Source of the DNA: an uncultured Bacteroidales bacterium
GTDB taxonomy: Bacteria > Bacteroidota > Bacteroidia > Bacteroidales > FEN-979
Reading direction: 5' to 3'
Assembly (NCBI GenBank): GCA_903845055.1
Contig: CAIMWF010000084.1
Coordinates: 20,329 to 84,328 of the forward strand
DNA length: 64,000 bases
Shown here: one piece after another, positions 17,440 to 25,745 of the stretch
How the letters are laid out: the number at the start of each line of letters is the position of its first letter
How positions within the stretch are numbered: the stretch's first letter is position 1
The notes under the pieces: model-generated
What the model was told of the DNA's origin: nothing
The model's input: only the letters and a program-made list of their open reading frames with translations
Database searches by the model: none
Position numbers and translations under genes: made by a program

Positions 17440-19350
17440 CTAAAAATCCTCGCTGGAAACTGCTCCGGAACTGATAACCAGCGGTTTGAATTTATTGGAC
17501 GGGGAGGCGATAAAGGGGCCAAGTCCAAGATCCTGCCATTTTTCGTCAACTGCCTTGATGGTAGGCTCATCCATTATGATCACATTGGGCCATGCCCGCT
17601 GGAAATTATCCAGGTCCCTGGTCTTCCGGGTGGCATCGATGCACAAAGTGTTGAATTTCTGACCGGCTACACGGTCGACGAAGAAACAATCGCGCAGGGG
17701 ATCGATGTTGTTTGAGGCGATCCACACAACCTCAGGCAATACATCCAGATCCAATATGTCATCCAGGAAAAGAAGAAACTTCACATCCTTCACCCACTCA
17801 TCCAGTAATAAACGGGCTGCCAGGCCGGAAACCTGGTTCTTTTCTGTTTTTTTTAAGGTCACCATCAACAGTGAAACCCCCTGGTCAAACAGGTCCTTCC
17901 TGATCACGGTAACCCCCGGGAAGGCATCCGTAAGACCGGGTTTTACGGTTGGTCCTGTCTTAGAAGCACCCGGATCCCTGCCATCCGATTCCTGCGGCAG
18001 TTTCGTGGTGGCGTCTATCCCCAGCTTGCTGCCATAGGCATAGCGTGAACTTGAATGATCGAGGATATCGACCGGTCCGCGCAGGAGGTGAAGGTCCGTA
18101 AGCGGATCAACCTTTTCAGAAATCACGCGCGCCAGTTCCAGGTAATCGGTGAGTACCACCGTAGCATCAGTTACGGCCATGATCTTGTTGAACATCATCT
18201 GCCCCGCACCCCACAGTGCGTTCATGACTTTCAGGGCCTGCCCCGGGTAATGTTTTTTAATACTGACGAGGGTGATGTTGTGAAACACCCCTTCAACCGG
18301 CATGTGCATATTGGTCACCTCGGGGGTTACGGTCATTTTGATGGGCATCAGGAAAATACGCTCGGTGGCCTTCCCGATCCAGCCGTCCTCCTGCGGGGGG
18401 ATCCCGACGATGGTCGCCGGGAAGATGGCGTTTTTGCGATGGGAGATGCAGGTGACATGGAACCTGGGGAAATAATCGGCCAGGGAATAAAAACCGGTAT
18501 GGTCGCCAAAGGGGCCTTCGAGGATCAGCTCCTCGCCAGGATCGACATATCCTTCGATGACAAAATCCACATCTGCGGGAACCTCCAGGTCGTTGGTCAG
18601 GCACCGAACCAGGGTGACCTTTTTCTTCCTGAGGAAACCGGAAAGGAGGTATTCGTCCAGGTTTTCGGGCAATGGGGCAGTTGCGGCATAGGTATACACG
18701 GGATCGCCTCCCAGCGTAACGGTTACCGGCATCCTTGCGCCCAACTCCTTGTAACGGTTGAAATGGCTCGCCGAACCTTTATGGAGGTGCCAGTGCATCC
18801 CGGTCATGTCGGGCGAAAAGACCTGCATGCGGTACATGCCAAGGTTCCTCACCCCGGAGTCGGGGTCTTTGGTGTGAACACCCGGCAGGGTGATGAAGGG
18901 ACCACCGTCGAACGGCCAGCAGGTTGGGACCGGCAACCGGCTGAGATCGGGTTTTTCCATCACCACCTCCTGGCATGCACCCCTGTGGTTCGATGATTTC
19001 GGCATCCATGAAACCACCTCCTTAAGTGAAGGCAGTATCATCAACTTCTCCATGAAACCCTTCTTAGGACCGAGGAACTCCTTCAGGAGGCTGGCAATGT
19101 CACGTTCAATATCATCCAGGCTGTTCACACCCAGGGCCATGCATATCCTGCGGTCGGAGGCGAACATGTTGATGAGGAGGGGGAAATCGGTGCCAGTGTT
19201 TTCAAAAAGCAGGGCTTTGCCCCCGTTTTTCACCATACGGTCGGCAATTTCGGTGATCTCGAGCCGGGGCGAGACAAACCCGCTGATCCGCAGGAGCTCC
19301 CGGTTTTCCTCGAGCGACCGGACAAAATGAGCCAGGGATTTGAATGCCAT
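17440..19350 (-). CDS. UbiD-family prenylated-FMN decarboxylase, probably menaquinone pathway
   Basis: 636 residues, the long Bacteroidota type of UbiD. These enzymes decarboxylate aromatic or unsaturated acids with prenylated FMN. The expected central segments are present: GMYRMQVFSPDMTGMHWH, the LEGPFGDHTGFY stretch with the catalytic Glu/Asp region, and a C-terminal domain beginning around LTDLHLLRGPVDILDHSS. In this phylum such genes are usually assigned to the futalosine route to menaquinone, which would suit the neighbouring cytochrome c maturation genes; the exact substrate is inference. It follows ccmE by 169 bases holding a CACAGAG-word repeat. Confidence 0.87.
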   Translation of the reverse strand: MAFKSLAHFVRSLEENRELLRISGFVSPRLEITEIADRMVKNGGKALLFENTGTDFPLLINMFASDRRICMALGVNSLDDIERDIASLLKEFLGPKKGFMEKLMILPSLKEVVSWMPKSSNHRGACQEVVMEKPDLSRLPVPTCWPFDGGPFITLPGVHTKDPDSGVRNLGMYRMQVFSPDMTGMHWHLHKGSASHFNRYKELGARMPVTVTLGGDPVYTYAATAPLPENLDEYLLSGFLRKKKVTLVRCLTNDLEVPADVDFVIEGYVDPGEELILEGPFGDHTGFYSLADYFPRFHVTCISHRKNAIFPATIVGIPPQEDGWIGKATERIFLMPIKMTVTPEVTNMHMPVEGVFHNITLVSIKKHYPGQALKVMNALWGAGQMMFNKIMAVTDATVVLTDYLELARVISEKVDPLTDLHLLRGPVDILDHSSSRYAYGSKLGIDATTKLPQESDGRDPGASKTGPTVKPGLTDAFPGVTVIRKDLFDQGVSLLMVTLKKTEKNQVSGLAARLLLDEWVKDVKFLLFLDDILDLDVLPEVVWIASNNIDPLRDCFFVDRVAGQKFNTLCIDATRKTRDLDNFQRAWPNVIIMDEPTIKAVDEKWQDLGLGPFIASPSNKFKPLVISSGAVSSEDF

Positions 19351-19420
19351 AGGTTATGAACATTAGAAAGTTCGAAATTCCTGCAATACTTTGCCCATGA
19401 TCCGTTAAGTGCCTTTTTGT

Positions 19421-19500
19421 GCCCTCTGTTTTATCTCTTGTCCTCTGTGTTAAAAAAAACCACAGAGATCGCGGAGGAATTAATGAGGACACAGAACGGA
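19421..19500. repeat. CACAGAG/CTCTGTG word array with hairpin
   Basis: Gap between ccmE and ubiD. The plus strand has CCTCTGTGTT, eight A, CCACAGAG, then GGAGGA and GAGGACACAGA; the first two segments form a hairpin. Related words (CCCTCTGT, TCTCTTGTC) precede it. No reading frame of note. Rest of 19351-19519 shows nothing else. Confidence 0.6.
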
Positions 19501-19519
19501 TGGATCATCCGCCGGCTAA

Positions 19520-19924
19520 TCAGCCGAATTTCTTATTTCCGAATTTCGAAGGTTTCTTATCGTTGTATTTCGACGGGCACTTCAGCAAGAGGCTCTTCGC
19601 AAGAAACTCATCCCCCTTCATGGAGCCGATGATGACCACCTTCTCCGATTTTTCGAAGTCCTGGGGTTTGGCATTGTTGTAAATGACCTTCTTCTCCATT
19701 CCCTTTTCATCGAACATGAAGAAAGTGAACTGGTTGGCATTTTTCTTCGCATCATACTCGATGGGTTTCGTCTTGTCGAGTTTCCCGATGATATGCAGCT
19801 CCTTACCGGGTTTGGCGGCTGCTTCACCAAAATCGGAATAGGTGCTCGAATCGGTCATCGTGGTGATCACAACAGCAACAGCTACAACCAGGATGAGGAT
19901 GATTATGATGTGTATGATCTTCAT
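19520..19924 (-). CDS. ccmE: Cytochrome c maturation heme chaperone CcmE, Cys-type
   Basis: 134 residues: one N-terminal membrane anchor (about 3-22), then a periplasmic OB-fold domain (ELHIIGKLD, QFTFFMFDEKG, EKVVIIGSM). CcmE binds heme covalently and carries it from CcmC to CcmF. The usual heme-binding His of HxxxY is replaced by Cys116 in CPSKY, with Tyr120 kept. This CxxxY form is known from the system I* variant in some deltaproteobacteria and archaea. The ATG overlaps the ccmD stop (ATGA). Downstream ccmF is absent here; ubiD comes next. The call rests on fold, motif and neighbours. Confidence 0.9.
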   Translation of the reverse strand: MKIIHIIIILILVVAVAVVITTMTDSSTYSDFGEAAAKPGKELHIIGKLDKTKPIEYDAKKNANQFTFFMFDEKGMEKKVIYNNAKPQDFEKSEKVVIIGSMKGDEFLAKSLLLKCPSKYNDKKPSKFGNKKFG

Positions 19925-20067
19925 TTCTTTTTATTTGTTGATTTTTCGTGCAACTCCTCTTCCATCTTCCTGACTTTCCGGTCGATCGAGAAAAGGTAAA
20001 TGAATATACCCACCAGGATGACCGCCAGGACTGCGACAACTACAAATATTTTACCGTAAGCATCCAT
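19921..20067 (-). CDS. ccmD: CcmD-like single-helix protein
   Basis: A 48-residue protein not long enough to be obvious by length alone. One transmembrane helix (about residues 7-26, IFVVVAVLAVILVGIFIYLF) is followed by a charged tail, DRKVRKMEEELHEK. CcmD stabilises the CcmABC-CcmE complex and is always tiny and poorly conserved. Assignment rests on topology and on its place between ccmC and ccmE. Its TGA overlaps the ccmE ATG by one base pair set (ATGA), indicating translational coupling. Confidence 0.85.
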   Translation of the reverse strand: MDAYGKIFVVVAVLAVILVGIFIYLFSIDRKVRKMEEELHEKSTNKKK

Positions 20068-20150
20068 AAATCAAAATTTAAAATTCAAAACTCAAAATTG
20101 ACATCCTTCCAACGCAATACCTGCATTATCTGCATTGATTGCATTTCTTT
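20068..20150. repeat. Composite word array between ccmC and ccmD
   Basis: Two vocabularies lie side by side. 20068-20103 reads, on the minus strand, TTTTGAGTTTTGAATTTT and similar words up to the ccmD start. 20113-20141 reads as 9-nt words CAATCAATG, CAGATAATG, CAGGTATTG on the minus strand. The 9-nt set recurs at 36877-36921 and the TTTTGA set at 33043-33090. No coding potential. Confidence 0.7.
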
Positions 20151-20151
20151 T

Positions 20152-20817
20152 TCAGCTATCCAGCTTAAGCCGAACCTTCCGAAGTCTTACCCTCAGGTTC
20201 ATGATCCAGAATCCCAGGAGGATCCACCCGATCATGGCGGGATAGAAGACAAACCGCATGGAAGGTTCCAGGTGCATTGGCAGGACAGGAGGAGAATCCT
20301 TGCCGGGATGTATGCTCTCGCCCGAAATGCGGGGAAGAATAAGCACGAAAACGATCCACAGAAAGAATGCAAAAATATTGTACACTGCACTTACTTTAGC
20401 GCGTTTCTGAACATCATCGATCGATCCGCGGAGGATCATGTAGGCGAGGTAAATGAACAGCCCCACAGCGGCGCCGTTCAGTTTGGGATCCTTCACCCAC
20501 GGGGATCCCCATGTGAAGTTGGCCCAGATCATCCCGGTGAAGATGCCCAGGAACCCGAACATCAGCCCGACATTGACCGCCTCAACGGCAACGAGATCCT
20601 CGGCTTCCTTGAATTTCCTGAGATACCTCAGGCTGTATATGAAGCCCGTGATGAGCATGGAGAACATCCCAAACCACATCCCCACGTGGTAAAACAGGTT
20701 CCGCATCGTCTGGTGGATCATGGAATCGGGGATATCCACGAAAAAACCCACAACGATGGCATATAAAAGCAACACCCCGGATAAATATTTCCACCAATCC
20801 TTTTTCAGCATAGACAT
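20152..20817 (-). CDS. ccmC: Heme-handling protein CcmC
   Basis: 221 residues from the ATG at 20817; a longer frame exists but adds a leader that does not look native. Six transmembrane helices are visible. The tryptophan-rich periplasmic heme motif is degenerate but present (FTWGSPWVKDPKLNG, matching WGxxWxxD). Candidate heme-ligand histidines lie in MIHQTMRNLFYH and PMHLEPSMR. CcmC loads heme onto CcmE. It sits between ccmB and ccmD in the expected order, separated from each by word-array repeats instead of tight junctions. Confidence 0.92.
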   Translation of the reverse strand: MSMLKKDWWKYLSGVLLLYAIVVGFFVDIPDSMIHQTMRNLFYHVGMWFGMFSMLITGFIYSLRYLRKFKEAEDLVAVEAVNVGLMFGFLGIFTGMIWANFTWGSPWVKDPKLNGAAVGLFIYLAYMILRGSIDDVQKRAKVSAVYNIFAFFLWIVFVLILPRISGESIHPGKDSPPVLPMHLEPSMRFVFYPAMIGWILLGFWIMNLRVRLRKVRLKLDS

Positions 20818-20930
20818 TTTGATTTTAATGCAGGAATACGTAAATAATGGAATGCAGACAATAAAGGTAATATTTACAACAATTTGTGAAAAACCAGAAA
20901 ACATATTCTGAAAATCACATCAGCGAATGA

Positions 20931-21033
20931 TCACATCCCCAAATTCTCAAATTCCCACATTCCCAAATTTTCACATTCCCAAATTCCCAAATTTCCACAT
21001 CCCCAAATTTTCAAATTCTCAAATTCTCAAATT
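20931..21033. repeat. AAATTCYC/CACATTCCC word array between ccmB and ccmC
   Basis: About 13 consecutive 7-9 nt words of the form (C)AmATTyyC, such as AAATTCTC, CACATTCCC, AAATTTT and CACATCCCC, ending exactly at the ccmB stop. Low complexity but not perfect, so it is not a simple microsatellite. The other part of this gap, 20818-20930, is AT-rich with no evident feature. Confidence 0.85.
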
Positions 21034-21693
21034 TTAATCTTTCCAAAGGTACGGAAATAACAAATAGGCCAAGGCAACCACTACAACGTTGATGGTCAGC
21101 AGTATAACAAGGAGTGAGGAGAGTCCCGACCAGTCCAGGCTGCTGATGGCGGTGTGCGAAACTTTCATCAGCACGGCGAGCAGGGGTAGTATAATGGGGA
21201 AACTGAGGATGGCCATCAGTGAAAAATTGTGGCTGGCCCGTGAGGCGATTGCCGCCACCATGGTCAGCACCGACGACAGTCCCAGGCTGCCGAACACCAG
21301 GGTCAGGAGGAAAAGCGGGATGTTCACCACCTGGTTACCCATCAGGAGCAAAAAGAACCCGAATGATAATACCGACAGGATGGCCATCAGCAGAAGGTTG
21401 TAGAGAATTTTGGACAAAACCACCGCCTGCGGGCTCACAATGGTGTAATAATAGAGGTGCCTTGCGGGACTTTCCTGGACGAAGCTTTTAGAGATACCGT
21501 TGACAGCCACGAAGAGCAGGATGATCCAGAAGAGAGAGTTCCAGGTTTCCCCGGTAATGGTGTTTTCAAAGGCCAGGTAGGTGACATAGATCGTGGAGAC
21601 AAGATACAACAGAATGCCGTTGATAACATATTTCTGTTTCAACTCCAGCCTGATCTCCTTGGCAACAAGAAATTTGATTTCCCTCCAGAGCAT
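21034..21693 (-). CDS. ccmB: Heme exporter permease subunit CcmB
   Basis: 219 residues from the ATG at 21693 (MLWREIKFLVAKEIRLELKQKY); the upstream extension in the same frame crosses the promoter and terminator region. Six hydrophobic segments and the LxxKEIRLELRQKY-type N-terminus with FVQESPARHLYYY are diagnostic. CcmB is the membrane part of the CcmAB transporter that supports holo-CcmE release. No ccmA ATPase gene is adjacent, so it must lie elsewhere. A -7 box (21721-21728) is 28 bases upstream. Confidence 0.92.
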   Translation of the reverse strand: MLWREIKFLVAKEIRLELKQKYVINGILLYLVSTIYVTYLAFENTITGETWNSLFWIILLFVAVNGISKSFVQESPARHLYYYTIVSPQAVVLSKILYNLLLMAILSVLSFGFFLLLMGNQVVNIPLFLLTLVFGSLGLSSVLTMVAAIASRASHNFSLMAILSFPIILPLLAVLMKVSHTAISSLDWSGLSSLLVILLTINVVVVALAYLLFPYLWKD

Positions 21694-21720
21694 TTTTGTT
21701 TTCCGGCTTTGATTTTTTTG

Positions 21721-21728
21721 CAAAGATA
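21721..21728 (-). promoter_or_regulatory. -7 promoter box for the ccm operon
   Basis: TATCTTTG on the minus strand, exact consensus. It lies immediately after the U-run of the terminator at 21727-21757, so one gene set ends and the next begins within about 10 bases. Confidence 0.55.
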
Positions 21729-21757
21729 AAAAAACCCCGGGTTTCCCGCGGGGTTTT
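21727..21757 (-). terminator. Intrinsic terminator after the first T9SS BNR gene
   Basis: Nine-pair stem, AAAACCCCG (21731-21739) with CGGGGTTTT (21749-21757), nine-base loop, followed on the minus strand by a U-run (A-run 21728-21734 on plus). Confidence 0.8.
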
Positions 21758-21807
21758 ATCAACACATTGATAATGTTTAATTTACATCACATTTACACAT
21801 AAATACA

Positions 21808-23607
21808 TTACTGTACCACCATCTTCCTTGTTACCTTATCGGTGCCCATGGTCACGGTATAAAGGTAGATGCCGGGCGCAAGCTGCGAAGTATCAAGGGT
21901 AAGATCATGGCTGCCGGCCGTCATCATTCCCTTGCTGATCTCCATGACCCGGATCCCGGTGATACCGGAAACACTGAGGGTGACATCACAGGGAGAAACA
22001 AGGGAGATCCTGAAATGGGTGACCGCGCAGGCGGGGTTGGGATAATTCTGAGAAACCTGGTTGCCAGTCTGTACACCATGGTCTCCCACCGAAGTAGGCC
22101 AGAAGGTGCTCACCGGGATGATCCGGTCGTCGATGTTGACCGTATGGACCGAGATGGTCGTGGAGACGATGTTGGAGCCGGGCTGGTTCGAGGTCTGGTA
22201 AATGACCGACAGGTTGTTGTTCCTGACATATTTGGCCATGGCCGGGTAGACAAATTCGGTAAAAATATACTGGAAACCCGAGTTGAGGTCGGTGATGGGG
22301 GTCATGTTCGCCTTCCCTGCGAACCAGGCGCGTCCGTTCAGGTGGCGGTAATTCAGCGGGTCGGGCGAAGGATTTCCGGGAGAGACTGCCGACCACAGGA
22401 AATATTTGTTGTTGTATGCATCCACCGAAATCTGGGGGAAACTGGCAAGCCCGACCCTGTAGCTGGGGGCCCCGATGATGGTATCGCCCGGGTTGGGTCC
22501 GTCGGAAACATAGCCCAGCAATTGCCCGTGAGCGGCCAGGGTGTCGAGCACGAGGCTGTCCTTAACCATGGGCATGGTACTGTTCCAGTATACGAGCCCG
22601 TTCTTGTTGATATAGATGTACTTGGTACTGGCTGCCATGTAACCTCCGCCGATGCCGAAAGCCATGTGAAGGATACCGGTGTTGTCCATTTCAACAGCGA
22701 CTGAACCGTCGGACGAGGCAAAGGGTTTGACCTCTGTAACGCCGGTTGCCAGTTTCCTGTTGGCGTTGCTCAGCACGGGGATCTTGGTCCAGGTTTCGCC
22801 GTTGTCGTTCGATTTCATGATAAAGGTGTCGACCCATGGGCCGGATACCGCGAAATAAATGGTATCGCCATGCGGGGTTCCCCATTCGTATTCATCGCCG
22901 TTGAACCCGTCGTAGTCGGCCGAGGTAAGCTGGGGCAGGATGACTGCTGATTTATCCCAGGTGGCGCCGCCGTCGAGCGAACGGTAATAGAACAGGGCAT
23001 AGTTGAGTCCCTGGAAAAGTTCATAGGAGGTGGCAAGGATGTGCACGTTGTTGTAGGTGGCACCGTTGGTGATCATGCGGGGCCAAGAAAGATCGGTTGC
23101 CCCGGTGGGGCCCATCAGGACGCTTTCGGTCCAGCTACCTGTTCCTCTTACGGCACGGGTTGAAATCTTAAGCCCGTCGTTCAGGTGTGCAACCACGATT
23201 TCCCCCGCGGTTCCCAACTGTGCGTAGGAAGGCCAGCCTGTCCGGTCGTTTTCAATCCTGGCGGTGGGTATGGCTCCCCAGGCCGATCCGTCATAATAAT
23301 TATAACCGCTTCCCCTGCCGGGAGAATCGAACCCGCGGATCCAGGTGCCGGCCATCGTCCCGTCGGGATAAACTTTGTGCCGGGGTCCCATGGAGGCATT
23401 GGTCTGCATGTCGTACTGCGAATCTCCGATGGTGAATTCCTGAACCGATTTTGAATTGGCGACCGGGTTTACCGGCTGGGTAGCAACCTGCTGGTTCTTG
23501 ATGGCCCGGGCCGGGGCCGACTGCACGGGAACCCTTGCATATTTCGTTTGCGCCACGGCCATCACGGAGATGCAAAGCGCCAGCATAAAAAGTGTAGATT
23601 TTTTCAT
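21808..23607 (-). CDS. Secreted BNR-type protein with T9SS sorting domain (paralogue 1)
   Basis: 599 residues from the ATG at 23607, with a signal peptide ending in SVMAVAQ. Asp-box-like segments SLDGGATWDK and SNDNGETWTK and repeated blade-like sequences point to a sialidase/BNR beta-propeller, but no sialidase catalytic arginines are recognised. The C-terminal 80 residues are a type A sorting domain (VSQNYPNPACAVTHFRI, GIYLYTVTMGTDKVTRKMVVQ). It is a diverged paralogue of the next two genes upstream: same order of blocks (YDMQTN, RGTGSW, FYYRSLDGGATWDK, HGDTIYF) but with many substitutions. Own promoter and terminator. Confidence 0.85.
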   Translation of the reverse strand: MKKSTLFMLALCISVMAVAQTKYARVPVQSAPARAIKNQQVATQPVNPVANSKSVQEFTIGDSQYDMQTNASMGPRHKVYPDGTMAGTWIRGFDSPGRGSGYNYYDGSAWGAIPTARIENDRTGWPSYAQLGTAGEIVVAHLNDGLKISTRAVRGTGSWTESVLMGPTGATDLSWPRMITNGATYNNVHILATSYELFQGLNYALFYYRSLDGGATWDKSAVILPQLTSADYDGFNGDEYEWGTPHGDTIYFAVSGPWVDTFIMKSNDNGETWTKIPVLSNANRKLATGVTEVKPFASSDGSVAVEMDNTGILHMAFGIGGGYMAASTKYIYINKNGLVYWNSTMPMVKDSLVLDTLAAHGQLLGYVSDGPNPGDTIIGAPSYRVGLASFPQISVDAYNNKYFLWSAVSPGNPSPDPLNYRHLNGRAWFAGKANMTPITDLNSGFQYIFTEFVYPAMAKYVRNNNLSVIYQTSNQPGSNIVSTTISVHTVNIDDRIIPVSTFWPTSVGDHGVQTGNQVSQNYPNPACAVTHFRISLVSPCDVTLSVSGITGIRVMEISKGMMTAGSHDLTLDTSQLAPGIYLYTVTMGTDKVTRKMVVQ

Positions 23608-23678
23608 ATTGCAATATTTAGAGTTTGTATTCGACTGAGATTTAAGTGGTCGCACCTTCAGGGATGAATTGCCAGATA

Positions 23679-23686
23679 CAAACTTA
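23679..23686 (-). promoter_or_regulatory. -7 promoter box for T9SS BNR paralogue 1
   Basis: TAAGTTTG on the minus strand, exact TAnnTTTG match, about 72 bases before the ATG. Confidence 0.4.
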
Positions 23687-23731
23687 CAAATAAAATGAAT
23701 CAGGTATTCATAAACGACCGGATGTTTCAAT

Positions 23732-23764
23732 AAAAAAGGCCGCTCCCGGGGGAGCAGCCTTTTT
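23732..23764 (-). terminator. Intrinsic terminator after T9SS BNR paralogue 2
   Basis: AAAAAGGC and GCTCC pair with GGAGC and GCCTTTTT (23733-23740 with 23757-23764, one internal mismatch, 4-base loop), with a U-run on the minus strand. Confidence 0.8.
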
Positions 23765-23783
23765 AAGGATGACGATGAAATGG

Positions 23784-25661
23784 TTATTCAACAATCATTT
23801 TGTGGGTAAAGGATTCGCCGTTGATCTTCACGGTATAGAAATAGATACCTGAGGTGAGACCATTGCAGTCGATGGTGAATTTCTGTGCACCGGCACTGAC
23901 AACACCTTTGTCCATTGACATCACCTTTGCTCCCATGATGTTTGAAACTTCGATGGTCACGTTGGCGGGTTTGTCAACGTTCACTGCGAAGGAGGTCATG
24001 CCCTTAACAGGGTTCGGGTAGTTCTGTCCTACTGAATTGAGGCTGGCCGAAGGAGTAGTGGGAACACCTATGGCAATAAAGGCGGAGGTGAGGATTTCGC
24101 GGTAGGCGAAGCTTACTTCATGAACAGGAACCGGCGGGTAGGTTGATGTACCCACAACGACGTTTGAACCCGGCTGTGATGAGGTCTGGGTAACAACAAG
24201 CAGTTTGTTGCCGTTTTTAATGGTGGTGCAAACTTCGGGATAGGCAAATTCCTGGAAAATGTAGAGGAAATCGGCGTTGAAGTCGACCATGGGTGACATT
24301 TGTGAATGACCGTTGAATAAGGCACGGCCCCAAACATGGCTGTAGTTGTAAGGTGTCGGATCGGGGTTGCCCACGGTGAGGCCTCTCCACATGAAATAAA
24401 TATTGTTGTATTTATCAATATTCACAGAAGGATAGTTGCAGAGTGCACCTTTGTAATAGGGGAAACCAACGATTGAATCACCAGCTGCATCAGCTGCAAC
24501 ATAACCGATAAGTTTATGATGAGCGTCAACGCTGTCGATGTTTGCAAGCATTGCTGTATCCAGTGCGGCTTCCGTCGATTTCCAGTACACGACACCATCG
24601 GTGCCGGGGCTGAAGTATGAACCGGCAGCGTCCTGTGAATTGCGCATACGGCCGAAAGCAACGTGGAACACGCCGTTTTTGTCCATGGCGCCGGCCATGG
24701 TGCCGTCGCAACCGTAAGTAGGATTGATGACAACACCGGTTAATTTTTTACCATAGTTGTTATGGATGATTTCCTGGAAGGTCCAGGTACTTCCATTGTC
24801 AAATGATTTCATCAGGAACATACCATTCCAGACATTTCCCTGGAGGAAGGCAATGGTATCGCCATGAGGGGCAATCCAAGAATAATCATCACCACTGAAT
24901 CCATTATAATGGAGTGAATCAAGGTTGGGAAGCTGCACAGCCTGTTTATCCCAGGTGGTACCACCGTCGAGCGAACGGTAATACAACAATGCACCATCAA
25001 GGCCTTTATAAGTAACCCCGCCGTTTGCGACCGGCATGGTAAGCGCAATTACGTGAACATACTGACTGGTTGAACCGCTGGTGATAGCCCTCGGCCAGAG
25101 CAGGGGGACGGCGGTACCGGCGGAGCCGATCGGGCCGGTCGGGCCAGTGGTCTGTGTCCATGCACCTGAACCTTTGGTTGCACGGGTGCTTTTGATCAGG
25201 GTGGAGGTGGAATTGTGGGCAATGATGATTTCGCCGTTTCCGTTCCAGGGGTTCAGGTTCGGCCAGCCGGTTTTCATGTTTTCAACGCGGGCTGTGGGAG
25301 CAGCACCCCAGGCTGTACCGTTGGAATAGTTGTAACCGGTTCCGCGGTCAGCATAGCTGGCTGCATCCGCCTTGATCCAGGAGGCTGCAACGGATCCGTC
25401 GGACCAGCAAACAACGCGGTTCATCGGTGAACCGTTTGACTGCATGTCGTAAGTACCTGATGTGCCGAGGATATCATCCATAACGGCTTTCGTGTTTGCC
25501 ACAGGGTTCCCCGCTGTAACAAAGGCATTCTGATTGTCAATGGCTGGAGTTACGAGAACATCCCTCAGTTGTACCGACTTAGATAACTTAGCTGGTCTGT
25601 ACTGCGCCATCACAGCCACACCACACATCATCACAATCGCAAATAGTAGAATTTTTTTCAT
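23784..25661 (-). CDS. Secreted BNR-type protein with T9SS sorting domain (paralogue 2)
   Basis: 625 residues from the ATG at 25661. Signal peptide LLFAIVMMCGVAVMAQ, then QYRPAKLSKSVQLRDVL, a beta-rich body with Asp-box-like SLDGGTTWDKQ and SFDNGSTWTF, and a type A sorting domain (VGQNYPNPVKGMTSFAVNV to HKMIVE). By eye most aligned positions match paralogue 3 immediately upstream, with the signal peptide and C-terminus nearly identical, so the two arose by recent tandem duplication. Own -7 box and terminator. Secreted or surface-attached; function unknown. Confidence 0.87.
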   Translation of the reverse strand: MKKILLFAIVMMCGVAVMAQYRPAKLSKSVQLRDVLVTPAIDNQNAFVTAGNPVANTKAVMDDILGTSGTYDMQSNGSPMNRVVCWSDGSVAASWIKADAASYADRGTGYNYSNGTAWGAAPTARVENMKTGWPNLNPWNGNGEIIIAHNSTSTLIKSTRATKGSGAWTQTTGPTGPIGSAGTAVPLLWPRAITSGSTSQYVHVIALTMPVANGGVTYKGLDGALLYYRSLDGGTTWDKQAVQLPNLDSLHYNGFSGDDYSWIAPHGDTIAFLQGNVWNGMFLMKSFDNGSTWTFQEIIHNNYGKKLTGVVINPTYGCDGTMAGAMDKNGVFHVAFGRMRNSQDAAGSYFSPGTDGVVYWKSTEAALDTAMLANIDSVDAHHKLIGYVAADAAGDSIVGFPYYKGALCNYPSVNIDKYNNIYFMWRGLTVGNPDPTPYNYSHVWGRALFNGHSQMSPMVDFNADFLYIFQEFAYPEVCTTIKNGNKLLVVTQTSSQPGSNVVVGTSTYPPVPVHEVSFAYREILTSAFIAIGVPTTPSASLNSVGQNYPNPVKGMTSFAVNVDKPANVTIEVSNIMGAKVMSMDKGVVSAGAQKFTIDCNGLTSGIYFYTVKINGESFTHKMIVE

Positions 25662-25691
25662 GATTTTTTGGGGTTTATTTTTATTTAAGCG

Positions 25692-25699
25692 CAAAGATA
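25692..25699 (-). promoter_or_regulatory. -7 promoter box for T9SS BNR paralogue 2
   Basis: TATCTTTG on the minus strand, exact consensus, 31 bases before the ATG. Confidence 0.55.
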
Positions 25700-25745
25700 A
25701 CAAATGGTTCAATACGAAAACTGCTGCCCTGGCTTTTTATTTAAC

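Noticed and set aside
18055..18996. 313-codon open frame opposite ubiD
   Set aside because: Antisense shadow; the minus-strand UbiD sequence is continuous and conserved.
20931..21033. CRISPR array
   Set aside because: Units are 7-9 nt and degenerate, with no constant repeat, no unique spacers and no cas genes.
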